Source: Spinacia oleracea | Lineage: Eukaryota > Streptophyta > Magnoliopsida > Caryophyllales > Amaranthaceae | Assembly (NCBI RefSeq): GCF_020520425.1 | Contig: NC_079487.1 | Location: 113,680,141 to 113,744,140 of the forward strand | Length of the DNA: 64,000 nt | Reading direction: 5' to 3' | In this document: one piece after another, positions 1 to 12,763 of the stretch | Position numbering within the stretch: position 1 is the stretch's first letter | How the letters are laid out: each line of letters starts with the position of its first letter | Translations under genes and position numbers: made by a program | Notes under the pieces: model-generated | Told to the model about the DNA's origin: nothing | The model's database searches: none | What the model saw: only the letters and a program-made list of their open reading frames with translations

Positions 1-751
1 GTTCGCCATGGAAATGTAAATGATGGCCTTAATTAGCAAACTCAACTTTCATTTGATATAATTATCATGATTTCTGGTTTAGAAGCACAAGAATTCTACC
101 ACATTCAGCTTGAGAATTTTTAGACATTGGAACAAACTCAACTTTCAATTGATATAATATTCTATAATATTCTATGTATTAATTAATTCCTTGTTAAAAG
201 TTTAGGCCTATTTGTTTTTAGAAATAAATTGTTCTCCGTGCCCCTATCTACTCCACTTCTCTTCTTTTCTTCTCCTTTGCATAGATGTACTGCTTAGCCC
301 TTTGGACTTGACTTGGTGGGAGTTTTCTATTCCAACTCATATTCCTTCATGTGAGTCATTTGATGATGGTGATGTAAGGGGAGAAATGAGGATTGCAAAG
401 ATACACTCGTTTCTCATGATCGTGGTTCGTCTCTCATTTGAATTAGCGGGACATCCATATTTCTCATTTCGCTTTAGATCGGCTTGAATATAGGGAGATA
501 TGAGTTCTCCGTATAAAAACAAGCAAAAAAAAATAAAACCAATGGACTAGAAATTGCCTTAAATACAACCAAGCCCGACCCAAATTATATAGAGGCCTTG
601 TGCTCAATATTAAACTTAGGCCCTAAAAATTGTTACAGATTTGATTTTTTTATTTTCATATTTTTCTGAAAATGAAATTCTGAAAATTTGAACTGAAAGA
701 AAAGAAAAATCAAAAGGTTTAGCATGGAAAACTAAAAAATACGAAGTAATA
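1..751. other. AT-rich intergenic DNA, no gene recognised
   Basis: I see no splice-supported reading frame, RNA gene or transposon ends here. The short open frames around 212-520 overlap on both strands and have no recognisable domain. Confidence 0.5.
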
Positions 752-759
752 ATAAGGAC

Positions 760-1428
760 TAGGGATGGCAATGGATCGGATTTGGACCGGGTCCGACAGG
801 ATCCAGACCCAGACCCGCTTTTTAAGTGGTGGATCCAGATCCGTTGGGTCCAAAAAAATCAGATCCAGACCTAGATCCACTGGGTCTAATGGGTCTAGGG
901 TCGGATCTGGATCCTAAGTGGGTCTAAGTGTATTTGTTTTCCAAAAAAATTTGTCTCTCATTTTTCTTATATTACGTAATTTTTTTGCCCATTACGTATG
1001 TAAACGTAATGTTGCTTTAATAAAACCACTAAATATGGAATATTCATTAATTTTGTTTAGAAAAAAAAATCATATTAGCCTTGTAATACAATAAGTAATA
1101 AAGTTTCTAATATTATTATTTATATGTCACGTCAAATAATTTTTAAATAGTTTAATATCATAAGAACTTAATAAAGTTTAGCGCGTAAAGCTTGAATTAT
1201 ATTTAAATTTTAATATTTTTTTTAAAAATTATATATATGGGTCTGTGGGTCGGATCTGGACCGGATCTGGATCTTTAATTCTTGGACCCGAACCCATACC
1301 CGCCCCATTGAACAAAGACCCAGATCTGCCCCAGATCCACAGGGTCTAATTTTTTTGGACCCAGACCCTTAAAAATGGACCGGGTCCTATCGGATCTGGA
1401 TCGGGTCTTGGACCCATTGCCATCCCTA
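760..1428. mobile_element. hAT-type MITE, 669 bp, perfect ends
   Basis: The 15-bp terminal inverted repeats are perfect: tagggatggcaatgg at 760-774 and its reverse complement at 1414-1428. They are flanked by a perfect 8-bp direct repeat, ataaggac, at 752-759 and 1429-1436. An 8-bp duplication and TAGGG-type ends are characteristic of the hAT superfamily. The subterminal parts are rich in repeated 'gggtctggatc'-like words on both sides and can fold back over more than 100 bp, while the centre is AT-rich. There is no coding capacity, so it would depend on a transposase supplied elsewhere. Confidence 0.9.
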
Positions 1429-1436
1429 ATAAGGAC

Positions 1437-2580
1437 CCCCGCTCTACTTCAAGTTCACGTCACGTGTTAACTTGTGTAATTACATGTAGTAGTTTTTTTT
1501 TTCTTTATATAATTGGTCCAAAAGTTTTTCAATTTGGAACCCCTATAAATTAGAGTCCCTGTTTTGAGTCCTATAATAAACATATTTTTGGCCGGTCTGA
1601 ATGCAGCTTATATGTAATTAAACTACGTTAATATACACACAAAAGACTAATGACTTTTAAAAATGTACAAATTATAAGTGCGTCGGTTATAATACATGGT
1701 TTGGATCAATTTTGGAGATTTAGAGAACTATAGAGTAGTACTCCGTATGTAGATAACTTTGAATAGCTAACTTTAAAACCTATTTTCAATAAGTGAAGTA
1801 GTGAACTCTTAAGTTCATAATTGAAAATGAACATTTAGTGTTCTCTATAGAATAATTTAAAACGTCCCTACTACTTACACACTATGTTAACATTAATAAT
1901 GTGTTTGAGAACTTTGGTTTAATGAGGAAACTAGTTTAGATCTCGTTCAACGCACGGTTACTATTAAAATAAATTATTTTAATAGTATTTTGTAACTAAA
2001 TAAAGCTTGTGATATTAGGAAAACGTGAAAGTAAAAGAAATATATTCAAAGTGTATAAAATAACTATTCAAATGAACTAAATTTGCATATTACAATATAA
2101 AATAAAGGATTATAGTTGTATATTTGTATGTAGATCGATCTATCACAGTTAACCAAACCAGAATGACCGACCCAAGACTAATTTTTTTTATCATAAAAGA
2201 GTGGCCTAAGACCTATTTTCGAAAATAGATAACCCGAAAAAGATCCGAGCATAACTGAGTTCGTCAAATAGTTTGAACTTAATACAATTTTGGTAAATGG
2301 ACTTGCCCTTGCAGAGTTCCCCAACAGCATAGAGCTCTAATGTTAGTGCAATTAGTCTATTTACCATGTCTTATTATTTTTTAATTAACATTTGTACTCA
2401 TCATGTATTATTATTAACAGCAGACTAACGTTGGAAGTCTATTTATCAATATTATTTAAATTTGTTATCAAATTAAAAACTTATAATAATACAGAAATAA
2501 AATCAATTGTAAAGGAAAAAATAATATTGATTAATTTTTTCTCCAATAATATATTATGTAGTTACATTTATGGTAATTGA
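1437..2580. other. AT-rich intergenic DNA, nothing recognised
   Basis: No gene, RNA or transposon end is supported here. The 62-codon frame at 2392-2580 is built of AT-rich sequence with no domain. Confidence 0.5.
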
Positions 2581-2584
2581 ATTA

Positions 2585-2873
2585 TATTTATATTTTATTT
2601 TTATCTTAGTTTTCTAGAAAAAAAATAAGATAACTTTTTTTTGAAGTTTTTTTTTAAAAAAAAGTTTGGTGGTAAAAAATTGCACCAGAAAGTGACATTT
2701 ATCATTTTAGTGTTTGTTTTAATATAATGTAATAGATTTTATTTTTATCTTAGTTTCCAAAAAAAAGTAATTAATTTTTTTTAAAAAAAAACGTTAAAAA
2801 GAATTTGGAATGAAATAATGTACCATGAAGTGACACGTGTCATTCATTATGTTTGTTTTAGTATAATGTAATA
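2585..2873. repeat. Two degenerate tandem copies of a ~145-bp AT-rich repeat
   Basis: Both halves begin with 'ttttatttttatcttagttt', run through a poly-A/T stretch, and then carry a 'accagaaagtgacat'- or 'accatgaagtgacacg'-like block. Both end with 'tttgttttaatataatgtaatag' or close to it. The second copy contains the palindrome gacacgtgtc. A related block (accagaaatgacacatgtcat) occurs alone at about 32110-32132. It may be a decayed transposon end; the family is not identified. Confidence 0.5.
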
Positions 2874-2902
2874 GAAGTGCGTAAAATTGTGGAAATAAGA
2901 TA

Positions 2903-3276
2903 CTCCCTCCGTTTCTTTTTGTTTGTTACGTATTTCTTTTAGGGTGTTTCATTTTGTTTGTTACATGGAAGAATCTTTCTATTTATAAACTTATTATAGT
3001 GTTATTTTTTGTGCCCACTCTTAATTTTAATTGGTCAACTTTTTCAACTCATTAAATTTATTTACCATTTCCCAAGTATGTTAAGTTAGCAATCTTTGTG
3101 CTTTTTCATTATTGGTTCATTTTGATAAATAAAACAATCTTATTGGTTGTTGTAGTGATTAATGGATTGAGGTTTTATTTGGGTTAATTTTTTTAATAAA
3201 AAAGAAAAGAATCTCTATTATACATTAATAAACTTGCAAAAGTCCAAATGTAACAAACAAAATGAAACGGAGGGGG
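2903..3276. mobile_element. Stowaway (Tc1/mariner-type) MITE, 374 bp
   Basis: Ends ctccctccgtttc (2903-2915) and gaaacggaggggg (3264-3276) are inverted repeats with one mismatch. They lie between TA dinucleotides at 2901-2902 and 3277-3278, the target duplication of Stowaway elements. The inverted similarity continues inward (tttgtttgttac / gtaacaaacaaaa). It is non-coding. Confidence 0.85.
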
Positions 3277-3278
3277 TA

Positions 3279-4403
3279 ATTCCTTACTTTTTGCTTGTTT
3301 GGTTATTTAAATGGAAAAGTGAGAAAAATTAAATGTGTGAAAATCAACAAGTTATATTTTGCCTGCTTTATTTTCCACACTTTTCTCCTCGGGAGTGATG
3401 GAAATAATGTGGAAACATGTGGAAACATGTGGAAAATAAAATTAAATAAGAGAAAAATATGTAATATTCCACTTTCCATTGTTTTCCATAATAATTAGCT
3501 AAACAAATTAAAATTTAGAGATTTTCACAAATTTTTTATATTTACTTTTCTATAGATTTTCATAGTTTTACTTTTCTTCACATTTCCATGTTAATTTGGT
3601 TTTCAAATACAGTGTACTTGTAAATTAAAAAAAAGGCACAAAGGGAATTAGTCAATTAAATTTAATTACAACCGACAAAAGTCAAAATAAATGGGAAAGA
3701 CGCAATCAAATACTTAACCACATTCAAACTAAATTATTCATCACATTTTTTTTTCTTTCAAGGACTTTATTATGCCACATTTTGATATTGTAAAAATACG
3801 GAGTAAATCATATTTTTATCAAAATATTTTAAACAAAATTCAATTAAACATACATGATAAAAATTCATCTCCCAATTATTTTGATGTCTACTTTTTTTTT
3901 AGAAAAACTCTGCGAATAAATTTTTCTACTTAACATAATTTTGCTTTCTTATACATATTTGCACGCATCGTATGCATAATACGAGTGGGTTGTTAAAAAA
4001 ATTTAACTAATTAAAAGTGGACGAATTGCTAGGACCACTTTTATAATTGCTAAAGCCCTATGGCAAATTATTGATTTATGAATATGATTTATGAATATGC
4101 ATGCATGAAAATATACGTTGCGTACAAGTCTAGCTATTTTATTGATGCTCATGTTCACATTAATTATGTGTTATAAAGGTGGCAATAATATGGAATATTA
4201 GCTAGTTTTAGCTCTTTTCATCATTTAACAACTCAAAATGGCGTTTAACGTTATAAAAAATTGTTATAATTGCAAGCTTGTATCAAGAAGATATACCTGT
4301 CTCAAAGCAACACTCCATAAAACAAGTTAACTAGAACAAATTAACTAATTCAACACTATGTAATAACCACATTGCTTATTATAGGTTTCTCAATTTGGGA
4401 AAT
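3279..4403. other. AT-rich intergenic DNA, nothing recognised
   Basis: No supported gene. A short internal duplication 'ggaaacatgt' occurs three times near 3409-3432. Confidence 0.45.
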
Positions 4404-4406
4404 TAA

Positions 4407-4747
4407 AGCTCTGTTTGGTAGGATGTAAAACGTTTCCATTGTAAAATGATTTTCCATGGAAAACATTTTTCAAGGGAAAACACAATTCCAAACTAGTTTT
4501 CCTTTGTTTGGTACCTTAAAGTAAAATGGGAGAAGATGGTGAAGATTGAGAGGAAGAAAGGAGAGGGAGGTAAGAAGGATAGAAGGAAAAGTGGGTTTCC
4601 TCCCTTTCAAATGGAAAAGAGTTTTCCATCTTTGAGAGAGTTATTGAAAATTGTTTTACATCCCTTATCCAACCAAACAACGTAAAATGATTGAAAATGG
4701 AAAATTTGTTTTCCATAAGAACGTTTTACGCCCTACCAAAAGGAGTC
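4407..4747. mobile_element. Tourist-like (PIF/Harbinger) MITE, copy 1
   Basis: Left end agctctgtttggtaggatgt and right end ...ccctaccaaaaggagtc are imperfect inverted repeats of about 30 bp (both then read gtaaaacgtt inward). They are flanked by a 3-bp direct repeat taa at 4404-4406 and 4748-4750, the TWA-type duplication of PIF/Harbinger. The interior holds a second inverted motif (ttttccatggaaaac). A related shorter copy lies at 45480-45735. Confidence 0.75.
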
Positions 4748-4855
4748 TAAGAGCGGAAACAAGCAAACCTCTTACCAGAAAAAGAAAGGTCGTAGGCTTC
4801 GACAGGAAGAATTGAAGAAATCATGGGTCGTTGTGCACTTGTTAAGTGTTAGTTA

Positions 4856-5163
4856 CTCCCTTCGCCCCTTAAACATTGCCTCATGCTTAATACTCTGTGT
4901 ATACAATTTCTCATTCTTAGTTAGTTGACACAAATTGACTTTAACACTATCCATTCACCTTTCTTTGACCAGATTTTGTTATTTATACGTAAGGTAAATT
5001 ATAGTCATATAAGATCTTATGAAATTCATCTTGATAAATATTTTCGAGATATCAACTATTTATAATGTTCTATTTCACATAATTAACAATATTTAATGAT
5101 AAAAAATTTACATTGACAAATGTAACTAAAAAAAATGTGTCAACTAAATAAGAACGGAAGCAA
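4856..5163. mobile_element. Degenerate Stowaway-like MITE
   Basis: The left end ctcccttcgccccttaaa follows a TA. The right end reads taagaacggaagcaa, a weak inverted match. The subterminal word agttgacacaaa (near 4922) has its inverted partner atgtgtcaact near 5136, supporting a foldback element. Ends are eroded, so borders are approximate. Confidence 0.45.
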
Positions 5164-5453
5164 TGTGTATATTTATTTATTTATTGTTGAAAATGCTTAC
5201 TTTATATTTAGTGGTCTGGAATTTCTTTGTCTTTGCTCAATTGAACACATTTATTATACATACGGATAATCGATTGTATACCATATATGAGCTCGAGTTT
5301 ACTCCAAACTATTTTGGCATACGTTTTAACATGCTTGCAAGCTCGTGTTTTCGGTTTTCCCACTCGTTCCCAGAAAATATGCATAACTTTGTCCAAGATT
5401 TAATAAAGTGAAAATTCAAATTACGTCATAATAGTTGAGAGAGACAAATGGAA

Positions 5454-5631
5454 TAACAAAAAGGCAAAATTGTTAAAAAGTATCTTGTTTTTGTCTCACT
5501 TTGTGAATTAGTATCTTAACTTTTTAATTTTGTCAAATAGTACATTGAATTTAAAAAGTGTATTAAAAATGGGACCTTACTGCCACATTCCGGCCAATTT
5601 TTCAATTTATCGGCCATTCATTTTTGTTTCC
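5454..5631. repeat. Left TIR of the MULE, with 9-bp target duplication
   Basis: The repeat starts ggcaaaattgttaaaaagta at 5463 and is an inverted match to 24412-24580 over about 170 bp (shared words include tatcttgtttttgtctcact, tactgccacattc and caatttttcaatttatcggcc). The 9 bases just outside, taacaaaaa (5454-5462), recur exactly at 24581-24589. Long TIRs plus a 9-bp duplication define Mutator-like elements. Confidence 0.92.
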
Positions 5632-5728
5632 CTCCAAACAAAATGTGCATGAGGAACAAACAAAGCCAAAAACAACGCGTCTGGGTTACTCTTATAACAA
5701 CAAAAAATTTGCCCCAAAACTTAGATCC

Positions 5729-7207
5729 CGTAGACACCTACTTTTGTCCCCATTCCCGAAAGGGAAGGTTCGATGATGAGAACATAAATCTCCACTTGGC
5801 AACGCATCTCCTATAAAATAACGAATCTCAATTCCCCTTTTCATTTCACCCGAAACCTGCTATTTATAGAAACCTGTTATTTATGGAAACCTGCTAAAAA
5901 TAGTAACTGCCGTAATGGGTAGTTGTTAAAAGTGGCAAGTCATAAAAGATAGAAACCTGTCAGAATTAGGTGTTGCACTCCAACATAAATCCTAAATGAC
6001 ATAGAAAATGCGAGAGAATCCTATTCCTAATACGATTCGAAAATAAAGAGTTACGTATTAATTAAAATCCTAACGAGCCTAGAGTTCGTAACGGGCCCAG
6101 ATGCATTCCATCATAAAATTAATATGCACTAAAAGACTCAATTAAATCTCAAATACTCCGGATTCTAGGAATCCGAATCTGACTAAGAAAAACAGCCCAG
6201 ATCCTATTTTCAACGCCTGGCTCTGGGCGCCGAAATCTTCGGCGCCCAGGCCCGGGCGCTGAAAATACCTGGTACGTGTTTTTTCCTAATTCCTCGTGGA
6301 TTAGAGTTTTGCAAATTCTATCTTTCCACGAACTCTTTTCTATAAATAGGGCCTTAAGTTCGACGTGAAAAGAACAACAACACACAATTATTATTCTGAG
6401 TATTGACTCTGAACCCCTAAGCCTAAGCCTCACACTGCAAAACCGATCACGCGTTCTGTCGCAATCGATCCATAAATCGAACAGAACGTATCCCGTCCCA
6501 TAATTTGAGATTCGTTAAATAAAAGGAGAAATAGCAAAGTCAAAGTGGTTAGTTTTCTGAGAACCGTGACGCACCTCTCAAGGGTGCGTCGTAATGTGTC
6601 CCTTTTCCATGGTTTAATTGCTTTCCTCGCCCTTTTATGAACTGTTAAACTAACTAAAATCTGATTGTTCGATCACGCTTAATAAATATGATATTTTTGG
6701 GAAATTGGATTATCATGCTAGGTCCCTTAAAACAATCTAAATCAAATAATCGCGCTCGATCTAGTACTATATGTTGCATATTGTTAAAATCGACTCAGAT
6801 TAGTTTAATAGTTAACGCATGTCCCTTCAATTATTTATGCTGAGCTAGTAAGGATATCCTGCCTCTGGAGTTATCGAAGAGCGAGTACTCCTCTCGGTAG
6901 TTACAGTCCCCCGAACCCTCAATCTCTACCCTGCGGGTGTACGTTGAGCGATCCCCACCACCAGGGATCACAAGGGAACCTACGGCCGTCGTGGTCAAAC
7001 ATAATTGCACTCCCTTTATGTCACGTTAACCGGGTTTTGTCAGTTTTTCTCATTGTCGTTAAAAACTGAATGGCGACTCCTATATTACTAGTCAATTGGG
7101 TGTAAACTCACAGGAAATCCAATTACACTTGATTTGACAAAAAGAAGCGTCACACCCACGAGGGACGAGGTCACGCATTAGCCTCGTGCTTTTTCGACCC
7201 CCTCACA
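5729..7207 (+). repeat. 5' LTR of the Tat-lineage element
   Basis: 1479 bp, almost identical to 16736-18213. It contains a TATA-like 'tctataaatagg' near 6350 that could start transcription, and a pair of GC-rich hairpins at 6219-6268. It ends in ...cccctcaca. Confidence 0.9.
6215..6268. repeat. GC-rich double hairpin motif, copy 1 (in 5' LTR)
   Basis: Two adjacent short palindromes of the type cgcctggctctgggcgccgaaa and cggcgcccaggcccgggcgc stand out in AT-rich surroundings. The same motif recurs at about 8008, 12158, 13799 and 14750 and in the 3' LTR at 17219, always inside this retroelement. Confidence 0.75.
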
Positions 7208-7229
7208 GTGGCGACTCCACTGGGGAAAG
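7208..7229 (+). other. Primer-binding-like site of the Tat-lineage element
   Basis: The sequence gtggcgactccactgggga directly follows the LTR. 'tggcgactcc...' at this place is typical of Tat/Ogre elements, which prime from a host tRNA. I have not verified which tRNA. Confidence 0.6.
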
Positions 7230-8004
7230 TGAAGGAAATACTCGTGCTTGTAGGTAATCAAAATAGCCGAAGGGTGAAACGATCCTACCCCGCGTTTGTT
7301 TCCCCATCAAGTTGGGACGACCTGAAAATCAGCATATTAATGTGAACGGACAGAACCGCATAACGAATCTTGGCTCCCTTGGTGTTTCATCTCGGGAGTT
7401 GGGACTAAGGATACCCATCGCCAACCGGGGGGTGCATACGCTTCGAATGTTGTCCACTCGGCACTTTCGCTAGTAGTACACCCGTCCCAAACCCAATCGC
7501 TCGCCCACTAGGTCCCTCTCGCCTGCATGCCCCCTTGGCTTGCACTTGCGGGTTGGCCTTCTAGGACGAAATTCGTCTGTTGAAAGCACTACCCCGACCG
7601 GGGCATGTGGTGGATCTGCGATAGAAGCGGTACCAAGCCAGGCGCAAATAACTACCCATAGAAGCCTATCATAAACTACATGACATATTATTATTGCCTC
7701 ATGATGGAATGTTAGTTATGTGTAGCGAAATATATGATTGTGTGTGACAAACTATCCTAGAAAAACCAACGACCTTAAAAATTGCCCAAACATTCATAAA
7801 CCAATTTGCCAAAGAGTTATACCGAAATACGTGTTCCGCAAACCCGAACGATCGCCACAAAAATAAGCGACGCTCGGGATGGCCTGTAACGAATCCCACC
7901 AACGCTGCACGACGCATAAAGGACGTTATTAGGCAAGCACGCAAAATCGAAGTCGCATAAACAAAAGTAGACGCAAACAGAAAACGAGAATCAGCCAGGG
8001 ACGC

Positions 8005-8066
8005 ATTTTCAACGCCCCTGGCTGGGCGCCAAAATTTCTCACGCCCTACGCTGGGCGATGAAGTTG
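8005..8066. repeat. GC-rich double hairpin motif, copy 2
   Basis: This is a diverged copy of the LTR hairpin pair (aacgcccctggctgggcgcc and acgccctacgctgggcgatg), lying in the leader upstream of the gag region. Confidence 0.65.
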
Positions 8067-8448
8067 CTGCTTGGCCTTCTGGTAGCACAAAAAAGGAAGC
8101 CTCGGTTCCCGCGCAAAAGGAAAATACGTAGCACAAAAAAAAACCGTTCGTAAAAAGAATTGCTACGAGGGCATAAGAAAAGCACTCGATTCTAAAAGCG
8201 ACTCATAAAAAAGAATAACTCTTTGCGTCGTTGTCAGGCCTCCTACGACGACAATGCTCGGCACCAAAACCGAACATGCTAATAATTATGAATGTCACAC
8301 GGGTAAGTGTTTCGAAAATCCAAAGAATGACCAAAAGAAAGAACTAAAAAGTGTACCAACAAAAGAAAGAGTGAAAAACCAATAGAGAAAGTCGAAGTCT
8401 AGACTAAGTAATACTTGAAACTTTGGGACCTAAACTTTAGCTTATCTT

Positions 8449-9630
8449 ATGCATAGGACTGGTCCTGCCACTTGGTGCCGATCAGGAAATCAATGGTTAG
8501 TGCGCCTCGAAGTTACATCGCCAACACCAGGTTTAGTGACTCCAAGCTCCGTCCGTCATCCCTCATTTCAAGGATCTTCGCTTCCCCAACCTCGATTCGC
8601 ACCCTCAAACATGTCCATCGAAGAATTGCAAGACCAGATGGCTCAAATGACCCAACTCATGGGCCAACTGAAAATGGAAAACAAAGCCTTAGCGGCTGCA
8701 CAAGCCAAAAATGACCTTGATAACGAGAAGAGGATTGAAAAAATGGTCCTACAGCAAACCATGGGGAGCAAGTACTTGTCCCTCGATCCTGAACCTTTTC
8801 CTGGCAAACTACCAGAAAAGTTTAGTTCATCTGACTTACCAAAGTTTAAAGCCACGGACAATCCCCGTGATCATCTATTGAGCTTTGTGAATGCCATGAA
8901 CTTGAAAGGCGTGGACAAGTCCATGTATTTACCTGCCTTTCCTTTGTCCTTGGAACCTGTGCCGCTCAAATGGTACTATCACCAGGACCCTAATCTCTTC
9001 CCCACTTGGGAAGACTTTGTCAATGTCTTCATCAAGCAATACTCGTCGAACATGCATGGATTTTCAAGTCACCATGCGCGAGCTGGAAGTTCTCTTCCAA
9101 AAGAAAAATGAGGGTTTCACAACCTACTTTGCTAGATGGAGGGATCAGGCGGCCCAGCTAATCAATAGGCCTCCCGAAACAGAATTGGTCCAAAAATTCA
9201 TTGACAACCTGGACCCGGCCTACAGACAACACCTTAGGTACCTGGGACTTGACACTTTCAAAAGAGTTTATGATGTGGGAATAAAAATCGAGGATGATCT
9301 CGCAAAAACAATACAAAGTAAACCCGCATACAAAAGCAACACCTACAACAGGGACAACACGTCCCAAGCCCAAGAAGTCCATGCCGTAGAGGAGACTCCC
9401 GCCCGAAGAGGCCCTGGAAGATGGGTCTGAGACCGAAAGTTTGCCCCACTCGGGTCGACTTTGGTACAAGCCTTTGAAAGACTAACCAATCAAGGAAAGT
9501 TGAGACCTATAGGCCCCACCCGTGACCCTCTGTCAAGAGCAAATATTGGGTCGAAGGTACTTATTGCAAGTTCCATCAAGGAAATGGGCATGACACCGAA
9601 AACTGCTGGAACCTAAAAAATACAATCCAG
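8449..9630 (+). mobile_element. gag region of the Tat-lineage element
   Basis: The translated region contains a short N-terminal coiled coil (IEELQDQMAQMTQLMGQLK) and a retrotransposon gag block. Recognisable words are FSSSDLPKFKATDNPRDHL, PLSLEPVPLKWYY, EGFTTYFARWRDQAAQL and ELVQKFIDNLDPAYRQHL. Downstream, near 9560-9620, is a CX-H-C knuckle-like stretch (YCKFHQGNGHDTENCWNLK). This is the usual gag layout of Tat/Ogre elements. The region is broken. Confidence 0.8.
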
Positions 9631-9633
9631 GAC

Positions 9634-11424
9634 ATGATAGAGGATGAAGTGATACCTCTCCCTAACGTTGGCAAACCCAACAACAACAAGAGCACACTCG
9701 GCTCTTGTCACATCTCTCTCGACCAACCAGAAAATGAGAACTTCGACCCTACGGTGTACATTACGCCCCAAGGTGCACCACCCGCTGTGGTCCCTATGGA
9801 TCGAATCGAGAGAGAAGTGTGCGGTATGTGGGATGATGATGCTGAAGATATTTACCTATCTCAAGTGTCGGGCCAGGACCTCTTTACTGAAACTTGGCCC
9901 GGGTATGCTCTCATTGACACCACCCCTCAGGAGCCCGAGGTCGACAACCTCACCCGATCCGGAAGGATATACCAACCGGATATTCGCCCACCTCCTACGG
10001 ACGATATCCCAGTTAGGCAAACTCCTGAGAATGGACGGCACGCCACCGTCGCAGAAGTCATTGAAAATCCTCTCTTGAAACAACTAAAAAGAACTAAAGC
10101 CGAAATTACCATCTGGGATCTCATGTGTACTTCAAAGGAACATCGCGAAAATCTTATTCGCTCACTCGACCTCATCTCAGTACCTACAGATATCACACCT
10201 GACTCACTGGTTAGCCATGTCACGAGAGATGCCGGAGAAAAGGCCATAGTTTTCACTGACAAGGACTTGCCCAAAGAGGGGGGTGCTCACAATAAAGCCC
10301 TTTATCTAGTGGTTGGATGCAAAGGACAAAATATCCCCCTAGCGCTCGTAGATAACGGTTCGGCGGTTAATGTTTGCCCATTGCGAACCGCCCATTGCTT
10401 AGGGCTAGGAAACGATGACTTCCAAACCTCCACGCAAGGGGTACGAGCTTATGATAACTCCCGAAGGCCTGTGTTGGGAAAAATCAACCTTACCATACAA
10501 ACCGGGCCTGTGGCACGCACCACGGAGTTTCAAATAATTGACATCAAGCCCACTTTCAACCTCCTCTTGGGGCGACCTTGGCTCCATGACTTAGGAGGTG
10601 TGGCTTCTACCTTGCACCAAATGGTTAAACTTAACCATAAAGGGGTAATACTAGAAATCCGCGCCCCTCCTCTCGACGTCAGTTGTACTATGGTTGGAAC
10701 GGCCGAAAATGCAGACGACTTTTACGGGTTTCAAATGGAAAAAACAATCCAGTTCATCGAAGATTATGATCCAGCATTCCTGGACCCGCACGCATCCCGA
10801 GTCATCCCTAGAATGCTGTTAGCTCAAGGTTATTTCCCTGGAATCCCATTGGGCATAAGGAAGAAGGAATGCACATTCCATCCTTTACCCAACAAATCTA
10901 CTCCCTTTGGCTTAGGCTATGAACCAACGGAGGAAGATATTGCTGACCGCCTGTCTGGGCTACGCCTTAACAAGGCCAAACGAACCACCCTCCTTCCCCC
11001 ATATCAAAGAACCCTTAACGGGATGTTCGTTCGGGAAGGAGAAGGACACCCATGCTGTGATTTCCCTGAACCCTTCGTTCAGGATGGCTTGCTAAAACCA
11101 GGATTTGAAATCTTCCATGACTGCCACACCTTGGATGAGGCACCCCACCTCACCAAGACTAAAACAGCTGAAATATTGGACGACCAGGCTCTGTGGACAT
11201 TGTTTAACGAATCGAGGCCTATGGAGGACGAGACTGTGACGACTACCCTAGCTTTACAAGATGAAGGTTTCGATCCAACCCGGTTAATCGCTCCTGCATC
11301 AACACTAGAAGAGATCGAGAACGGATGGGTGAAGACATATCAGTGGGTTAATGCAAAAGGAATAGAATTCAAGATGAGTACCGGTGAAGGACCAAAGTTT
11401 TACGAGACCAAACCCAAGGCTTGA
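9634..11424 (+). mobile_element. Protease-containing region of the Tat-lineage element
   Basis: The open frame encodes an aspartic protease of the retrovirus-like type around residues 220-330. The active-site word is LVDNGSAVNVCPL (DNGS in place of the common DTGA), followed by the downstream flap/ILG equivalent FNLLLGRPWLHDLG. After it comes a glycine-rich GYFPGIPLG block and the conserved spacer FGLGYEPTEED that in Tat relatives lies ahead of the reverse transcriptase. The frame ends soon after, and I recognise no polymerase downstream. The region would be read from the same transcript as gag. Confidence 0.8.
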
Positions 11425-12154
11425 GCCACATAGAGCACCATAGTAAAAAGCGCCTAGTAGTTCTTTAGATTGGTAGAAAAATAATAAAGACTTTAGATGG
11501 TCCTAAGACCCCTTAGAATATAGGTCAAGTTTGTTTCAGTGTGTTTTCCTTACTTTCCAAATTAATAAAGGCGTAATATTTCTCCTAAAATTTTATTCTA
11601 ACACTAAGTAACACCAAATGTACTTGCAAAATACAAAAAATAAAGAGGCGGCCCACTCTAGGCCCAACAAACGAGGCCCATTCGGTCTTGAAATAGTGCC
11701 ATGGGAACCAGTTCCTGAAAACCCACAAAATAAACCACACCATCCCCATCATATCTCCAAAACATAAGGGTCTAACCCGTGCAACCCAAAGAAACCAAAA
11801 AAAAAAAATCAAATCCAAACAATGCAAATGTTACAAAAAAAAAAACAGATTCATAAAACATAATTCCATCATACCCTTCACTAACAACGCGCACCTCAAT
11901 CCACCCAAAAAGCCTACACAAAGATCTTCATATCTTGCGCACCCTAACCCCATTTTTAAAGTCGTTTCGAGTCACAGATAGAAAAAAATAATCCGGACAA
12001 AAATGCATCTCACGCTAACAGTAAAAAAAGCCTCTGAAATAGCCTCAAAATCAATTTTTATACAAGTAAAAAAGCATAGCACTAAAACGAAAAAAAGAAA
12101 TAAATGCAAGAACACGTGAAGCAAAGCGTAAAAAACGACCGCCCAAATCATTTT

Positions 12155-12206
12155 CAGCGCCCAGGGCTGGGCGCTGAAATCTTTGACGCCCCAGCCTGGG
12201 TGTTGA
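12155..12206. repeat. GC-rich double hairpin motif, copy 3
   Basis: tcagcgcccagggctgggcg is a near-perfect palindrome, followed by a decayed second hairpin. It lies between the protease region and the 3' end of the opposite-strand gene. Confidence 0.7.
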
Positions 12207-12763
12207 AACTCTCTGCCTGCCTAATTTTTTTTAGAAGTGCTCGTCATTTTATCCGCACATAACGGAAAAATAACGAACACTTGGGGGGTACAGCACGTAT
12301 CCAAATAGGCTCACCAAAAAATATAGCCATACAAAAAATAGTCGAATTTGATTTTTTACGCGACTTACGGCAAACAAAAAAACGGCAGACGGAAATAATG
12401 GTAATACTTCACTCATTTGACCGATTAAGTAATATGCTACCACCTCAGGGCATATCTATTAAAATCTGGCATCCTAGAACTTATTCTAGCTAGAACTACG
12501 CGCGACCTGATTCTGACAAGATACATAGGCAATTCTTACCAAGGATTCGGTCCAATCAATCAATAAAAACAAACATACATAAATTGTGCAAAAAGTGTTA
12601 GACATATAAAAATATAAAAAAGGAGGAGAAACAAAAAAATGAAAATGAAAAAAATAAAATACGCCTTTATTGAAAAATAATAAGGAAAACAAAGTGCTAA
12701 GAAATGAAAAAACAAACACAACTGAAATAAATAAAGGGCACCTACACCCTAGCAAGAACTACA

